From assembly GCA_963823675.1 (NCBI GenBank), contig CAWGMT010000011.1, positions 434,001 through 498,000 on the forward strand: a stretch of 64,000 nt of DNA. The letters run 5' to 3'. The notes below the pieces were generated by a model. That model was not told the DNA's origin, searched no databases, and saw only the letters and a program-made list of their open reading frames with translations. Each line of letters begins with the position of its first letter. Positions within the stretch are counted from its first letter, which is position 1. Source of the DNA: CAWGMT01 sp963823675 (lineage in GTDB: Bacteria; Planctomycetota; Planctomycetia; Isosphaerales; Isosphaeraceae). The translations under genes were made by a program, and so were the position numbers. This document shows positions 28,076-38,257 of this stretch, piece after piece.

Positions 28076-31000
28076 ATGCGCTTGGTTAGACGCCTGGCGA
28101 AATTCCTCTTCTTGCTCTCGGTCCTGTGCGTGGCCATCCTGGCCGGCGGGCTGTACCGCATATATTCTTATATTACCGACAGCGCGACCGACGCCCGCCT
28201 GATCCGGGAATACGCGGTGCGATACCTCCGCAATTCGGAGCTCATACCCAGTCACGTGAAGATCAAACCGCTGGCCGGCGAGCTGGTGCTACGCGAGGTT
28301 TACCTGCGGCAGAAGATCGATGGTTTGCCGTTTCTGACACTGCGCATTCCCTGGTTGCAGATGCTCTTCAGCGCGCGCAAGATGGTCCAGGGCGAGATTG
28401 ATCTGCGCGAAGTTCAGGTCTCACACCCCACCTTGCGGCTGCGCCGCCGGCGCGATGGAACCTGGAACATCCAGGGGCTGCTTGCCTATCCCTGGCCGGG
28501 GCCCTGGCTGGACCATTCCCCGCCGATCGTGATTCAAAATGGGAGAGTCGAGCTGTCAGTGGACGACGAGCCGCCATCGCGCCCGGAATCCACGGGAGGC
28601 GCATCGTCCGCAGCCCTCGCCGGCCCGTCAAGCCAGGCAGCCGGCTCCCCTGCGGACGCCTCGTCGGTCTTGCCGGCTGCGTTGCCGTCGGAATCGCCGC
28701 CGCGTTCGAGCGATCCCGGGCCGGCGATCCTGCACGATCTTTCGCTGAAAATCGAGCCGGCCGGGAAATTCCTCTACACCTTCGAGGGAACGGCCCGCGG
28801 CGACGGTTTTGACCGGATCGGCGTCAAGGGCACGTTCGACTTGAACACCGGCTGTCTGGAGCTTAAAGGAGACCTCATCGGGCTCACCTTGTCGCAGGCA
28901 TTGTGCCGGCGGATTCCCTGTGAGGCCCGGCCAGCGTTTCGGCGCTCGCGCTCAATGGGGGCGTTGTCGACCTCGAAGTCATGCACTTTCGCTACGATCC
29001 CAAGGCCGCGCCCGGCAAGCAGGTGGCGTACGGCGTGCAGGCCCGCCTGCGCGAAGGCGTCTGGGATTGCCCCAAACTGCCGTTCCCGATCAATGACCTC
29101 TCCGCGCTGGTCCGCCTGGAAAACGACCTGCTGACGATCAAGCAAGCCCGGGGGTCCAACGGCCAGACGATCGTCCGCGCCCAAGGGACCATCGCCTTGG
29201 CCGAAAAATGCGAGACGCCGCTGGACCTTCGGCTCGAGATCACCGACCTCGAGCTTGACGAGCGATTGCGCAGAATAACGCCCGCCGACTACGACGACTT
29301 GTGGGACGTGTTCAAGCCTCACGGTCGGGTCAATGCCACATTGGATATCGCGCGCAAGGGGCCCGGCCAACCCCTCGACTCGAGCGTGCATGTGTCTTGC
29401 CAGAACGTTGCGGCGGAGTATCGTCACTTTCCTTATGCGCTCGACCACCTCGCCGGCAGCTTGACCCTGGAGAACGACCTGTTGACGGTTGACTTGCGGA
29501 CGCTCACTGCGCCGCTCGTACACTTGAAAGGGCTGATTCAGAACCCCGGTCTCGACGCGATCGTTTCGCTTGACATCCAGGCCGAGTCCGTGCCGATCAA
29601 TGACACGTTTCGGAAGGCCTTGCCCCCCAAGGTGCGTCAAGTCATCGATCAGTTCCAGCCCAGCGGGGTGGTTACGGGCCGCGCCAAGGTGCTGCGCAAA
29701 CCGATGGTCGGCCCCGCCCCCCGGCCCGAGGGCTTAGTCGCCATCGACGCCGACATCGACTTGACGGGTCGATGCGAAATGACGTGGGTCCGTCTGCCTT
29801 ACCCGGTCCGGAATCTCACGGGACGGCTCGAGTTGCATCCTGACCGCTGGATTCTCAAGAACATTCGCGGCCGCAACGGCCAGGCGACGATCACCGCCAG
29901 CGGAAGCGTGCACAAGCTTCCTCTCCCCCGGCTGCCCAATGGCGAGGACCCGCTGGACGTCTCGGTCTCCGTGCAGGCGACGAACCTTCCCTTCAACGGC
30001 GAGCTGCGCCAGGCTCTACCACCCGCCTGGAAGAAAAGCTGGGCCGCCGTCAACCCATCGGGCTCGTGCGACTTCGCGGCTGAAGTTCACCACGTTTCCG
30101 GCCGTCCCGACAGCACCCGGATCCTGATCGTGCCCCGGCCCGAGTCGAACGTGCGCCTGGAGGTGATCCGGTCTCCTCAGCCGGGACTCGATCCCGGCGG
30201 TACGATCGAGCTGCGTATGGAGGATGTGGCTGGAAAGTTCGACTTCGTCGACGGCAAGGTGACGATGCACGACGTCAACTTCCAGTTTCGTGGCGAGCCG
30301 GTGGGGTTTGCCGAGGGGACGGTCGTTGTCGAGGACACCGGCCGGTTCGCCCTCGATGTTCACGATCTCTGGGTCCGCGGGATCCGATTCGACGCGGATC
30401 TGCGCAAGAAGATGCCTCAGCTCATGTCCCAATTCGCCATGCGGCTGGACGACGGCAAGACTGTCCGAGCCCGGGGCGACCTTCAGATCGGCTGGTCGGG
30501 CGTTACCGACGAGCCGGCGTGGTGCCGATGGGACAAGGCCCTGGTGGTCTTCAACGGCAACTCGCTGAAGACGGGCATCCCGCTGGAGCAGATTCAAGGC
30601 CAGGTCGAACACGTCAGCGGGTGGTCCGATGGCAGGTTGCTCGAGGTTCAGGGGATCTTGAAGCTCGCCAGCGTGATGTTCCTGGGTCAGCAAATCACGG
30701 AGGTCGAGTCGCCGTTCCACGTCAAGGAGGGCGCGGCGCGACTCGATAGCGTCACGGGCCGCTTTCTGGGTGGGCAGCTCATGGGCGAAGGCGAGGTCAG
30801 CCTGGATACCACGCCGCATTACCGCGCGGCCTTCTCGGTCGGTCGCGCCCAGCTCGAGGAATACGCGCGGACGATCTCGGGCCGGCAATCCTATCGAGGG
30901 CTGGTCGACGCCCGAATCGAAGTCAACGGTCTGGGCAGCGACATCCGGACCCTTTCCGGCAGTGGCGAGGCCCACATTACCCAGGGAGATCTGGGCGAGA

Positions 31001-31428
31001 TTCCCCCCGTGCTCAAGATCGCCAAGGCCTTGAACGTTTTCCTTTACCTCGATCAACCGCCGGCCGCCGCCCCCCGCGCCTCGGGCAAGTCGGCGGATTT
31101 CGACTCGGCCGACGTCGCCTTCACGATCTCGCATGGCGCGACCGTGTTCGACCCCATCACGTTCACCGGCAACGCCTTCAGCCTCAAGGGTCAAGGCACC
31201 ATGGATCCCCAGTCTAACCTCAACCTGCGACTCAACGTGCTGTGGGGACGCGACCGCTTCCATGTTCCTCTCTTGAGCGAGTTTGCCCGCCAGGCCAGCA
31301 CTTCATTCTTCATCGTACGCGTGCAAGGCACGCCGTCAGCTCCTCAGGTCCATCCAGAACCGCTGCCCCAATTGAACGACCTGCGCAGAACCCTGCAGGA
31401 GAACCGAACCCGCCGCCAGGCGCAGTGA
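28076..31428 (+). CDS. AsmA/TamB-like large envelope protein (one frameshift)
   Basis: About 1117 residues once the frame jump at 28921 is repaired. An N-terminal membrane anchor (FLFLLSVLCVAILAGGLYRI) is followed by long beta-rich repetitive sequence with AsmA-family features (LPFLTLRIPWLQMLFSARKM; GSLTLENDLLTVDLRTL; GRLELHPDRWILKNIRGRNG) and a C-terminal AsmA-like end (SGEAHITQGDLGEIPPVLKI; GNAFSLKGQGTMDPQSNLNL). AsmA-like proteins form hydrophobic grooves thought to move lipids between the two membranes. A low-complexity Ser/Pro/Ala linker lies near residues 165-215. At the break one frame meets TGA while the other continues in matching sequence, so a single-base error is likely. It follows a glycosyltransferase-like gene and may be co-transcribed. 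Confidence 0.8.
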
Positions 31429-31567
31429 GTTTTGAGCGGTGTGGGGAAAAGCGCGCGAGCAGACGAACGACGAGGCGGCGACCGATCAGGGCGGAGGGGT
31501 TCGCTCTGGTGGCCGGTCTGGCTGAGAGTCGCCGTTGGGGGTTACCATAACGAACCCGATCCTTGGG

Positions 31568-32512
31568 TCACTCCCCCTGCCGCGTTCTCAGCGGCAGCGC
31601 GCCCCAGCCGAGCTTGTCGCGGAGGGTGCGATAGAAGCTGTGGCCGGGTAGACGGACCATGGGGAAGGGGGTCTTGCCGCGGCGGATGGTCACGCGGTCG
31701 CCGGAGCGCAGCGGGACCTGCACCTGGCCATCGATCACCAGTACGGTCGAAAGACCTTCCCCGAGAGGCGAGACCTCGTAAACGCGTTGTGCGCTGTCGA
31801 CCAGCGGGCGCTGGGTGAGCGTGTGGGGACAGATCGGCGTGACCACGAACATGTGGGCGTTGGGCGGCAGGATCGGCCCGCCGGCCGACAGGCTGTGGGC
31901 CGTCGAGCCGACCGGTGTGGCGATGATCAGGCCGTCGCCGCGGTAGGTCATCACGCTCTCACCGTCGATCGATAGACCGATCTCGACCAGGTGAAAGACC
32001 GGAGCGGCCCGGATCACGGCGTCGTTGAGACCGCGGAAGGTGCGGGTAGGGCCATCGCGGGCGGTCAGGACGCACGATAGCGTCATCAGGTTGTCGACGG
32101 TGAACTGGCGGGCGGCCAGGTCACCCAGCCGCTGGCGGAAGGCCGCTGGCGTCAGGTCGGCCAGGAATCCGAGCCGACCGAGATTGACCCCCAGGACGGG
32201 CGTGGGATGGTCCTCCATCCGTCGCGCGGCATGGAGCACGGTGCCGTCGCCCCCCAGCACGATCGCGACGTCGGCCGGCAGGTCCGCCAGATCGGAGTCC
32301 GCCGACAGATCAACGGCAACCAACTCGACGCCTCGCGCCTGGGACAGCGCCTTTGCCAGGGCTTGGGCCTCGATCTGAACCTCGGGCTTGGTGCCGTTGC
32401 CCAGCATCACGATTCGGAGCGGTCGAGCCGGCTGCGGCTCCTTGAACGAAACCGCTTGCCCTGGGTTGGGCGGCTCGGATCCGGAATCGGACGTGTGATC
32501 CGCGGGCCCCAT
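31568..32512 (-). CDS. nadK: NAD kinase
   Basis: ATP-dependent phosphorylation of NAD to NADP. The GGDGT motif is present (VAIVLGGDGTVLHAARRM), followed by GVNLGRLGFLADL, NDAVI and the conserved substrate loop (YRGDGLIIATPVGSTAHSLSAGGP). Length (~314 residues) is typical. The ATG at 32512 (MGPADHT) is chosen; the frame is open upstream straight into dxs sequence with no stop between, probably because of an indel near the dxs end. The glycine-rich NPLCPHTLxxRP equivalent reads TPICPHTLTQRPLV. It is last in the xseA-xseB-ispA-dxs-nadK series. Confidence 0.93.
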   Translation of the reverse strand: MGPADHTSDSGSEPPNPGQAVSFKEPQPARPLRIVMLGNGTKPEVQIEAQALAKALSQARGVELVAVDLSADSDLADLPADVAIVLGGDGTVLHAARRMEDHPTPVLGVNLGRLGFLADLTPAAFRQRLGDLAARQFTVDNLMTLSCVLTARDGPTRTFRGLNDAVIRAAPVFHLVEIGLSIDGESVMTYRGDGLIIATPVGSTAHSLSAGGPILPPNAHMFVVTPICPHTLTQRPLVDSAQRVYEVSPLGEGLSTVLVIDGQVQVPLRSGDRVTIRRGKTPFPMVRLPGHSFYRTLRDKLGWGALPLRTRQGE

Positions 32513-32615
32513 GAATGTGATGCCTTGGGTGCTTTGAGCTTTCAACCCACGTCTTCTCGCTCTCAATCGCCTTGCACAATTCCGGGAGGGCGAGCCTGCC
32601 GGCGAGCCATTCTCC

Positions 32616-34636
32616 TTAGAGCGCCGCGCGCATGATCGGTCGTTGCCCGCCAGGACGCCGTGGCCGTTTTCCGCCTGGGACGAAGGCCCGATCCGGCTCT
32701 CGGCGCTCACTACGGGTGTCAGCTCGGGAAGCGACCAGCCTACCGAGCGAGCCAGCGCGAGTGCCGCCTGGGTGATGCCATCGACGTCGAGGCCGACCTC
32801 GGCGAGCTGTTCGTCGCGCTCGGCATGCAGGACGAAGCGATCGGGCAGCCCGAGGCGGCGGACGTGGGTCGTGGGAAGCCCGGCGTCGTTGGCCGCCTCG
32901 AGCACGGCCGAGCCGAAGCCGCCCATCAGACAGCCTTCCTCCACCGTCAGCACGAAGCCGCACTCCTCGATCGCCTTGCAGATCGTCACGCGATCCAGCG
33001 GCTTGATGAATCGGGCGTTGACCACGCCGACCCGCAGGCCGTAACGCTGGCGCAATCGCTCGGCCGCGCGCAGGCAAGTGCCAACCATCGCGCCGCAGGC
33101 CAGGAGCATGCCGTCGGTCTCCCACTCGAGGATCTCGGCCTGGCCCAGCTCGACGGGCTGGACGTCGCGCTCGATCGATCTCGAGGTTGGCTCGCGGATA
33201 ACGCAGCGCCACCGGCGACGTTGTGGCGCAGGGCGAACTCGAACATCGGGGCGATGTCTTTCTCGTCGCCCGGGGCCATCACCACCATGTTGGGGAAGAC
33301 GCGCAGGTAGGCCAGGTCGTAGGAGCCGTGGTGGGTTGGCCCGTCGGCGCCGACCAGCCCGGCGCGGTCGAGGCAGAAGACGACCGGCAGGTCTTGGAGC
33401 GCGACCTCCTGGAAGATCTGGTCGTAAGACCGCTGAAGGAACGTGCTGTAGATGTCGACGACCGGTCGGGCGCCGGTCTTGGCCATGCCGGCGGCGAAGG
33501 CCACCGCGTGGCTCTCGCAGATGCCGACGTCGAAGAACTGGCTCGGGAAAATCTTCGCGGATCTTCTGCAGCTTGTTCCCCTCGCACATGGCGGCGGTGA
33601 TCACGGCGACCTTGGGATCGCGGCGGCACGCCTCGAACAGGGCGTCGCTGACGGCGTCGGTGTAGGTGCGGCTCGACGAGGTCTTGAGCGGGACGACCCC
33701 GTTGCCCGCCTTCTGAAACGGGGCCGGGGCATGGAACTTGACCGGGTCTTTGACCGCCGGCTCGAAGCCGTGCCCCTTGTTGGTCAGGACGTGCAGCAGG
33801 ACCGGTCCGTCCAGCGCCTTGACCCGCTCGAGGTAGACGCGCAGCGTCTTGAGGTCGTGGCCGTCGATCGGGCCCAGGTAGACGAAGCCCAGCTCCTCGA
33901 AGAGCATCCCGTGGTGCAGCGAGGCCTTGATCGCGTCCTTGAACTGCTGGAAGCCAGCGCTCGGCGTGCTCGCCGACCAGGGGAATGTTGGGCAGGAGCG
34001 ACTTGACGCGCTTGTTCCAGTCGTTGTAGGTGCTCGACATCCGGGCGCGGTCGAGGTAGTCGGCCAGGCCGCCGACTCGCGGGCAGATCGACATCTTGTT
34101 GTCGTTGAGGATGACCAGCAGCTTCTTCTTGAGCCCGCTGGCGTGGTTGAACGCCTCGAAGACGATGCCCGAGGGCAAGGCGCCGTCGCCGATGACGGCG
34201 ACCGCGTGGCGGTCGGGTTCCCCGAGTAGCTCGTCGCCGACCTTCAGCCCCAGAGCTGTGGAAGGCGCACAGCCGGCGTGCCCGGTCATGAACAGGTCGA
34301 AGGGGCTCTCGGCCGGGTTGGGGTAGCCCATCAAGCCCCCCTTGGTCCGGATCGTGTGCAACTGGCGGCCCGGCCGGTGATCAGCTTGTGGGGATAGATC
34401 TGATGGCCCGTGTCCCAGATCAGGCGGTCGCGGGTGAAGTCGAAGGTCAGATGCAGGGCCAGGCAGAGCTCGACGACTCCCAGGTTGCTGGCGAAGTGCG
34501 CCGAGCGGCGGCCGACGACGCCGATCAGCTCGGCGCGCATCTCGGCGGCGAGCTGCTCGAGCTCAGGTTCGGCGAGCTTCTTCAGGTCGGCCGGCGACTT
34601 GATCCTGCCCAGCACCGAGTCCGGATGGTTCATCAA
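32616..34636 (-). CDS. dxs: 1-deoxy-D-xylulose-5-phosphate synthase (frameshifted)
   Basis: Thiamine-dependent first enzyme of the methylerythritol phosphate pathway, making DXP from pyruvate and glyceraldehyde-3-phosphate. Recognisable parts in order are LKKLAEPELEQLAAEMRAEL, GHQIYPHKLITGR, the thiamine-binding GDGALPSGIVFEAFNHA followed by LNDNKMSI, GFVYLGPIDGHDLKTL, the pyrimidine domain (LDRAGLVGADGPTHHGSYDL) and the C-terminal transketolase domain (VVNARFIKPLDRVTICKAIE). At least five frame changes occur (near 34350, 33950, 33560, 33220 and at the end). The start overlaps the ispA stop by four bases. The 3' end is uncertain, since one frame stops at 32616 and another continues into nadK. 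Confidence 0.9.
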
Positions 34637-35592
34637 CGATCCCTTTCCAAAAGAGCCAGCGCCAGGTCTCGCAGCCGGTCGCCGCGGGGGCCGAGCGGCT
34701 CGAGCGCCGCCACGGCCTCATCGGCCAACTGCCGGGCGCGGCGGCGGCTGCCGTCGACGCCCAGAAACCTGGGGTACGTCCATTTGCCCAGCTCGGAATC
34801 CTTGCCGACGCGCTTGCCCAGCTTGGTCTCGTCGCCCTGAACGTCGAGCAGGTCGTCGACGATCTGAAACGCCAACCCGACGGCCTTGCCATAGCGGTCG
34901 AGCGCCTCGACACACCATTCGGAGGCCTGAGCGATCACGGCCCCCATCCGGAGCGGGGCTCGAAGCAAGGCCCCGGTCTTGCGGCGGTGAATCGCCTCGA
35001 GCGCCGCCAGCGTGACCGTCGGTCGGCCGCCGCCCGCCATTCTCGCCACGCCCCTCGGCCTGCAGGTCGGCCATCTGGCCGGCCACCATGCCCGCCGGAC
35101 CGGCCGCCTCGGCCAGGATCTGCGACGCACCGCAGGGCCGCCGACCCCGGCCTGCACCTTCGCTGGCAACCACCTCGAATGCCAGCGTCAACAGACCGTC
35201 CCCGGCCAGGATCGCCGTCGCCTCGTCGAACGCCCGGTGAGCAGGTCGGCCGCCCCCGCCGCAGGTCGTCGTCGTCCATCGCCGGCAGATCGTCATGAAT
35301 CAGCGAATAGGTGTGCACCATCTCCAGCGCACAAGCCGCCGGCAGCGCCGCCTCGGACTCTGCCGCCGCACGCCTCGGCCGCCATCAGGCACAACACCGG
35401 CCGCAGCCGCTTGCCACCCCCCAGCACGCTGTAACGCATCGCCATCGCCAGCCGCGCCGGACACTCTGCCCCCGCATGAGCGTCCGGCGCCGGCAAATAC
35501 TCATCCAGCGACTCTTCGATCCGGTGCCGGGCTCGGTCCAGATATTCGCCCAGCGCCGACACCGAAGTCGATGTCGTGGGTACAGTCGTCAT
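34633..35592 (-). CDS. ispA: polyprenyl diphosphate synthase, IspA type (frameshifted)
   Basis: Condenses isopentenyl diphosphate with allylic diphosphates to farnesyl or geranylgeranyl diphosphate. The substrate motifs are visible: GGGKRLRPVLCLMAAEA, the first Asp-rich motif (DDLPAMDDDDLRRGRP) and the second (FQIVDDLLDVQGD), with KTGALLRA between. The frame changes about four times between 35330 and 35040, as expected from repeated single-base errors. The ATG at 35592 (MTTVPTTSTSV) gives a normal length of about 300 residues; the open frame upstream is not family-like. It is translationally coupled to dxs by a four-base overlap. Confidence 0.9.
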
Positions 35593-35928
35593 GGGCCTAT
35601 TGATGACTTTATTTGACGAGTACCCGGCCAAAACCCGCACTCCCGTGTCGGGAATGCACATCAGCATGGCGGCCACTACCCCGGGCACCTCGGATTCAGA
35701 GCTATTGTTGACATTCAGACCGCGAAAGTCCACCCGAGACCTTCCACCAACTTTATAGCACAAAGTTTCCGGCTCCGATAGGGCTTTCGCGGCGAAAAGC
35801 AGCGGAATTGAGGCTGTTCGCGCCCGACGGGACTCGACTCGCCAAAGCGGCAAGGACTTTAATTCGGGAACCGAGTGTCCATGACTCACCCATCACGGTC
35901 ATAAAACGGCGTCCCTCAAAAAGGTGGG

Positions 35929-36312
35929 TCAAGTGGATCGACTGCGTCGACTTCGGGGGCAGCCCGGACTTTGCGGGCGGAAGATCGAGCTGGATTGGAT
36001 TGCTTCGGTTCGAGTGAGGGCGTGATATCGGCCGCAGTCAGGATCGGGCTCGCGGGCAATGGTGGCGGTGGCGTCGAAAGGAGTGGTGATGGGATTACCC
36101 TGGGCATCGACCCCGGAGAGGAGTGCCACGGATTGCTCGGCCTGGTCGAGCAAACGGTTACAGTGGGTTAAGAGCGTGACGCTCCATTCGTACTGGCTCA
36201 AGGCTGAGCTGAGGTCGCTCTCGCCGCGCTCGAGGCTCTCGACGATTCGTTGGAGCAGCCCCAGGGCCTGTTCGAAGCTCAGCTCGTCGTCCGGTTCGGC
36301 TTGGTCAGGCAT
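35929..36312 (-). CDS. xseB: exodeoxyribonuclease VII small subunit
   Basis: The helical hairpin of XseB is clear in the first 70 residues: LSFEQALGLLQRIVESLERG, the ESDLSSALSQYEWSVTLLTH helix and a LLDQAEQSVALL end. XseB binds XseA to form the ATP-independent nuclease that degrades single-stranded DNA from both ends. The C-terminal tail differs depending on frame; an alternative frame from about 36105 ends EVDAVDPLDPPF at 35916, so a late frameshift is possible. It lies between xseA and ispA on the same strand. Confidence 0.88.
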   Translation of the reverse strand: MPDQAEPDDELSFEQALGLLQRIVESLERGESDLSSALSQYEWSVTLLTHCNRLLDQAEQSVALLSGVDAQGNPITTPFDATATIAREPDPDCGRYHALTRTEAIQSSSIFRPQSPGCPRSRRSRST

Positions 36313-36454
36313 GGGCGATTCTCTGGGCGGACCTGCGACATCGAAAACTCGCGGCGTCGCGGCTGATCACCGCGTTCCACGAACCTAACGCCCAGCCGCG
36401 TTGATGGCCAGTGGCAAGTTGCAAAAAACACCTCGTTTTCTACGCCGCGGTTTT

Positions 36455-37686
36455 TCACACCACGCGACTTTGAACCTCTCCCGCGGCGAGCCGCGTGCGA
36501 ATCAGGTCTCCGACCTTGCACTTCGTTGCCAGTGCGGACCAGAGTTTTGCCATCGGCCTGGAAGGTCAGGCTGTAGCCGCGTGCGAGCACGGCGAGCGGG
36601 CTTAATGCCTGAAGGCTGGCGGCGAGCCGGGCGAGGCTGTGCCGGCGGACGACGAGATCGTGTTCGATTGCGTGACGGGCGCGATCAGCCAGGCGGTCGA
36701 GACCCACGCGAGCGTCACGCAGTCTCGGTTCGAATGCGTGGCGGGCGCGATCGGCCCAGGCGGTCGAGACCCAGGCGGGCGTCGCGCAGCCGCGCCACTC
36801 CCGCAAGGCGCAGCCGTTCCGCCAGCCGGTCAAGATGGACCATGACCTCGCGCGCGTCGGGCACGCAGAATTCGCCGGCCTCGGTGGGTGTCAAGGCACG
36901 CTTATCGGCGGCCAGGTCGGAGAGCGTGACGTCGATTTCATGGCCGATGGCCGAGACCACCGGCAGCTTCGACCCGGCGATGGCGCGCACCACGATCTCT
37001 TCGTTGAACGTCCATAGGTCTTCCTGGCTGCCACCGCCGCGCGCGACGATCACCACGTCGGCCCCGGCGACCCGGTTGGCCAGCGCGATCGCGGCGACCA
37101 CTTCCTGGTCGGAGCCAAGTCCCTGAACCCGGGTCGGCGCGATCAGGATCTCGGCTTGCCGCCAGCGCCGGCCGGTCACTTGAAGCAGGTCCCGCACCGC
37201 GGCCCCACTCGGACTGGTCACGATCACGATTCTCCGCGGATAGCGCGGCAGCGGCCGCTTGCGGGCCGGGTCGAACAACCCCTCCTGAGCCAAGCGCGCA
37301 TACCGCTGTCGAAAGGCGAGCTCCAGCGCCCCGATGCCCTCGGGCTCGATCTGGCGAACCGCGACCTGATATTCCCCGCGCGGCGGGTAGACCGTCACCC
37401 GCCCCACGCAGCGCACGGCCAATCCGTCGGTCAGATCGAACGCGAGCCGTCGGGCATCGTTCTTCCAGAGCACAGCGCGGATCGACGCCGAGTCATCCTT
37501 CAGGGTGAAGTAAATGTGTCCCGACCTGGGCCTGGCAAGATTCGAAATCTCGGCGCGAAGGGCGACCTCGGCGAAGTCGCTCTCGAGCGTTCGCTTGATC
37601 CGGTCGGTGAGCTCCCCTACGGATTCAAAAACCGTCCCGAGTGGATCGTGCGCCGCCGGTCGGTTGGGCCAGGGAATGCTTGACAT
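36455..37686 (-). CDS. xseA: exodeoxyribonuclease VII large subunit (frameshifted near the 3' end)
   Basis: Starts with an OB-fold DNA-binding domain (VGELTDRIKRTLESDFAEVA, EISNLARPRSGHIYFTLKDD) and continues with the catalytic domain (RRIVIVTSPSGAAVRDLLQV, DVVIVARGGGSQEDLWTFNE, PVVSAIGHEIDVTLSDLAAD). Near 36750 the frame changes, and the coiled-coil and C-terminal end (ALSPLAVLARGYSLTF) continues in another frame. A last shift near 36520 gives the conserved ending VGDLIRTRLAAGEVQSRV with a stop at 36455. Within the coiled coil, near-identical stretches (RDARVGLDRLADRARHAIE) are repeated, which may itself cause assembly slips. It is first in the xseA-xseB-ispA-dxs-nadK group. Confidence 0.92.
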
Positions 37687-37833
37687 GCGTGAGGTCGTCC
37701 GGGAATCTTTTCGTGTCTTTTCACCAAGGGATCTTCCCGCAATCTTCGTCCGCGAGCAAGAGTACCGGCGTGAGGCTTGGTAAGTGGGGGCCAGGGGAAG
37801 AGACGAATCTTCACGAAGCGCGTGAGCACGATC

Positions 37834-38020
37834 ATCCCCCTTCTCCCCCAGGGGGAGAAGGTGGCCCGTAGGGCCGGATGAGGGGGCGAGCGACTGACCC
37901 GGCCAGCGAATGGCAATACGAATTACTTGGGATCAGACGCCCGCATGCCCCATGGTTGGTGCGTTTCCCGTCCCCCTCATCCGGCCCTTCGGGCCACCTT
38001 CCCCCCGCGGGGGGGGAAGG
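37834..38020. repeat. inverted pair of a dispersed repeat upstream of the reverse transcriptase
   Basis: Copies at 37834-37886 and 37971-38020 face each other. Each contains CCCCCTCATCCGGCCC(T/A or T)CGGGCCACCTTC followed by a C-run/G-run hairpin. The gene-free stretch 37687-38229 consists mainly of these copies plus a hairpin region next to the reverse transcriptase. Confidence 0.75.
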
Positions 38021-38217
38021 CAGGGGAAAGCACGCGTGCTCCGGTGTGGGTGTGGGTTACGAACGCGAAGCCCGGCCGCCTTGACTGAGTCACACCCCCG
38101 GCCTTACTCTTACCGGAAGTGGTGGCCGCGCTCCAAGCAAGTGGAGAGGCCGTCTCGTGCGGTCTGCTCGACGCTCCGGGGATACCCCGGGGACACGGTT
38201 TAGCAGGACATTTCGGC

Positions 38218-38257
38218 GCGTGATGTAGAGTGCGCTGGCGCGCACGACCCATCACGC
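38218..38257. other. nested hairpin at the start of the reverse transcriptase gene (candidate retron RNA part)
   Basis: Outer arms GCGTGATG / CATCACGC enclose a perfect inner stem GTGCGC-TGGC-GCGCAC (38230-38245). A further hairpin-like stretch, CCGGGGATACCCCGG, lies at 38176-38190. Retrons carry a structured RNA of 100-250 bases just upstream of their reverse transcriptase. This is where it would be expected, but I cannot show paired a1/a2 ends or a branching guanosine, so the call is tentative. Confidence 0.35.
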
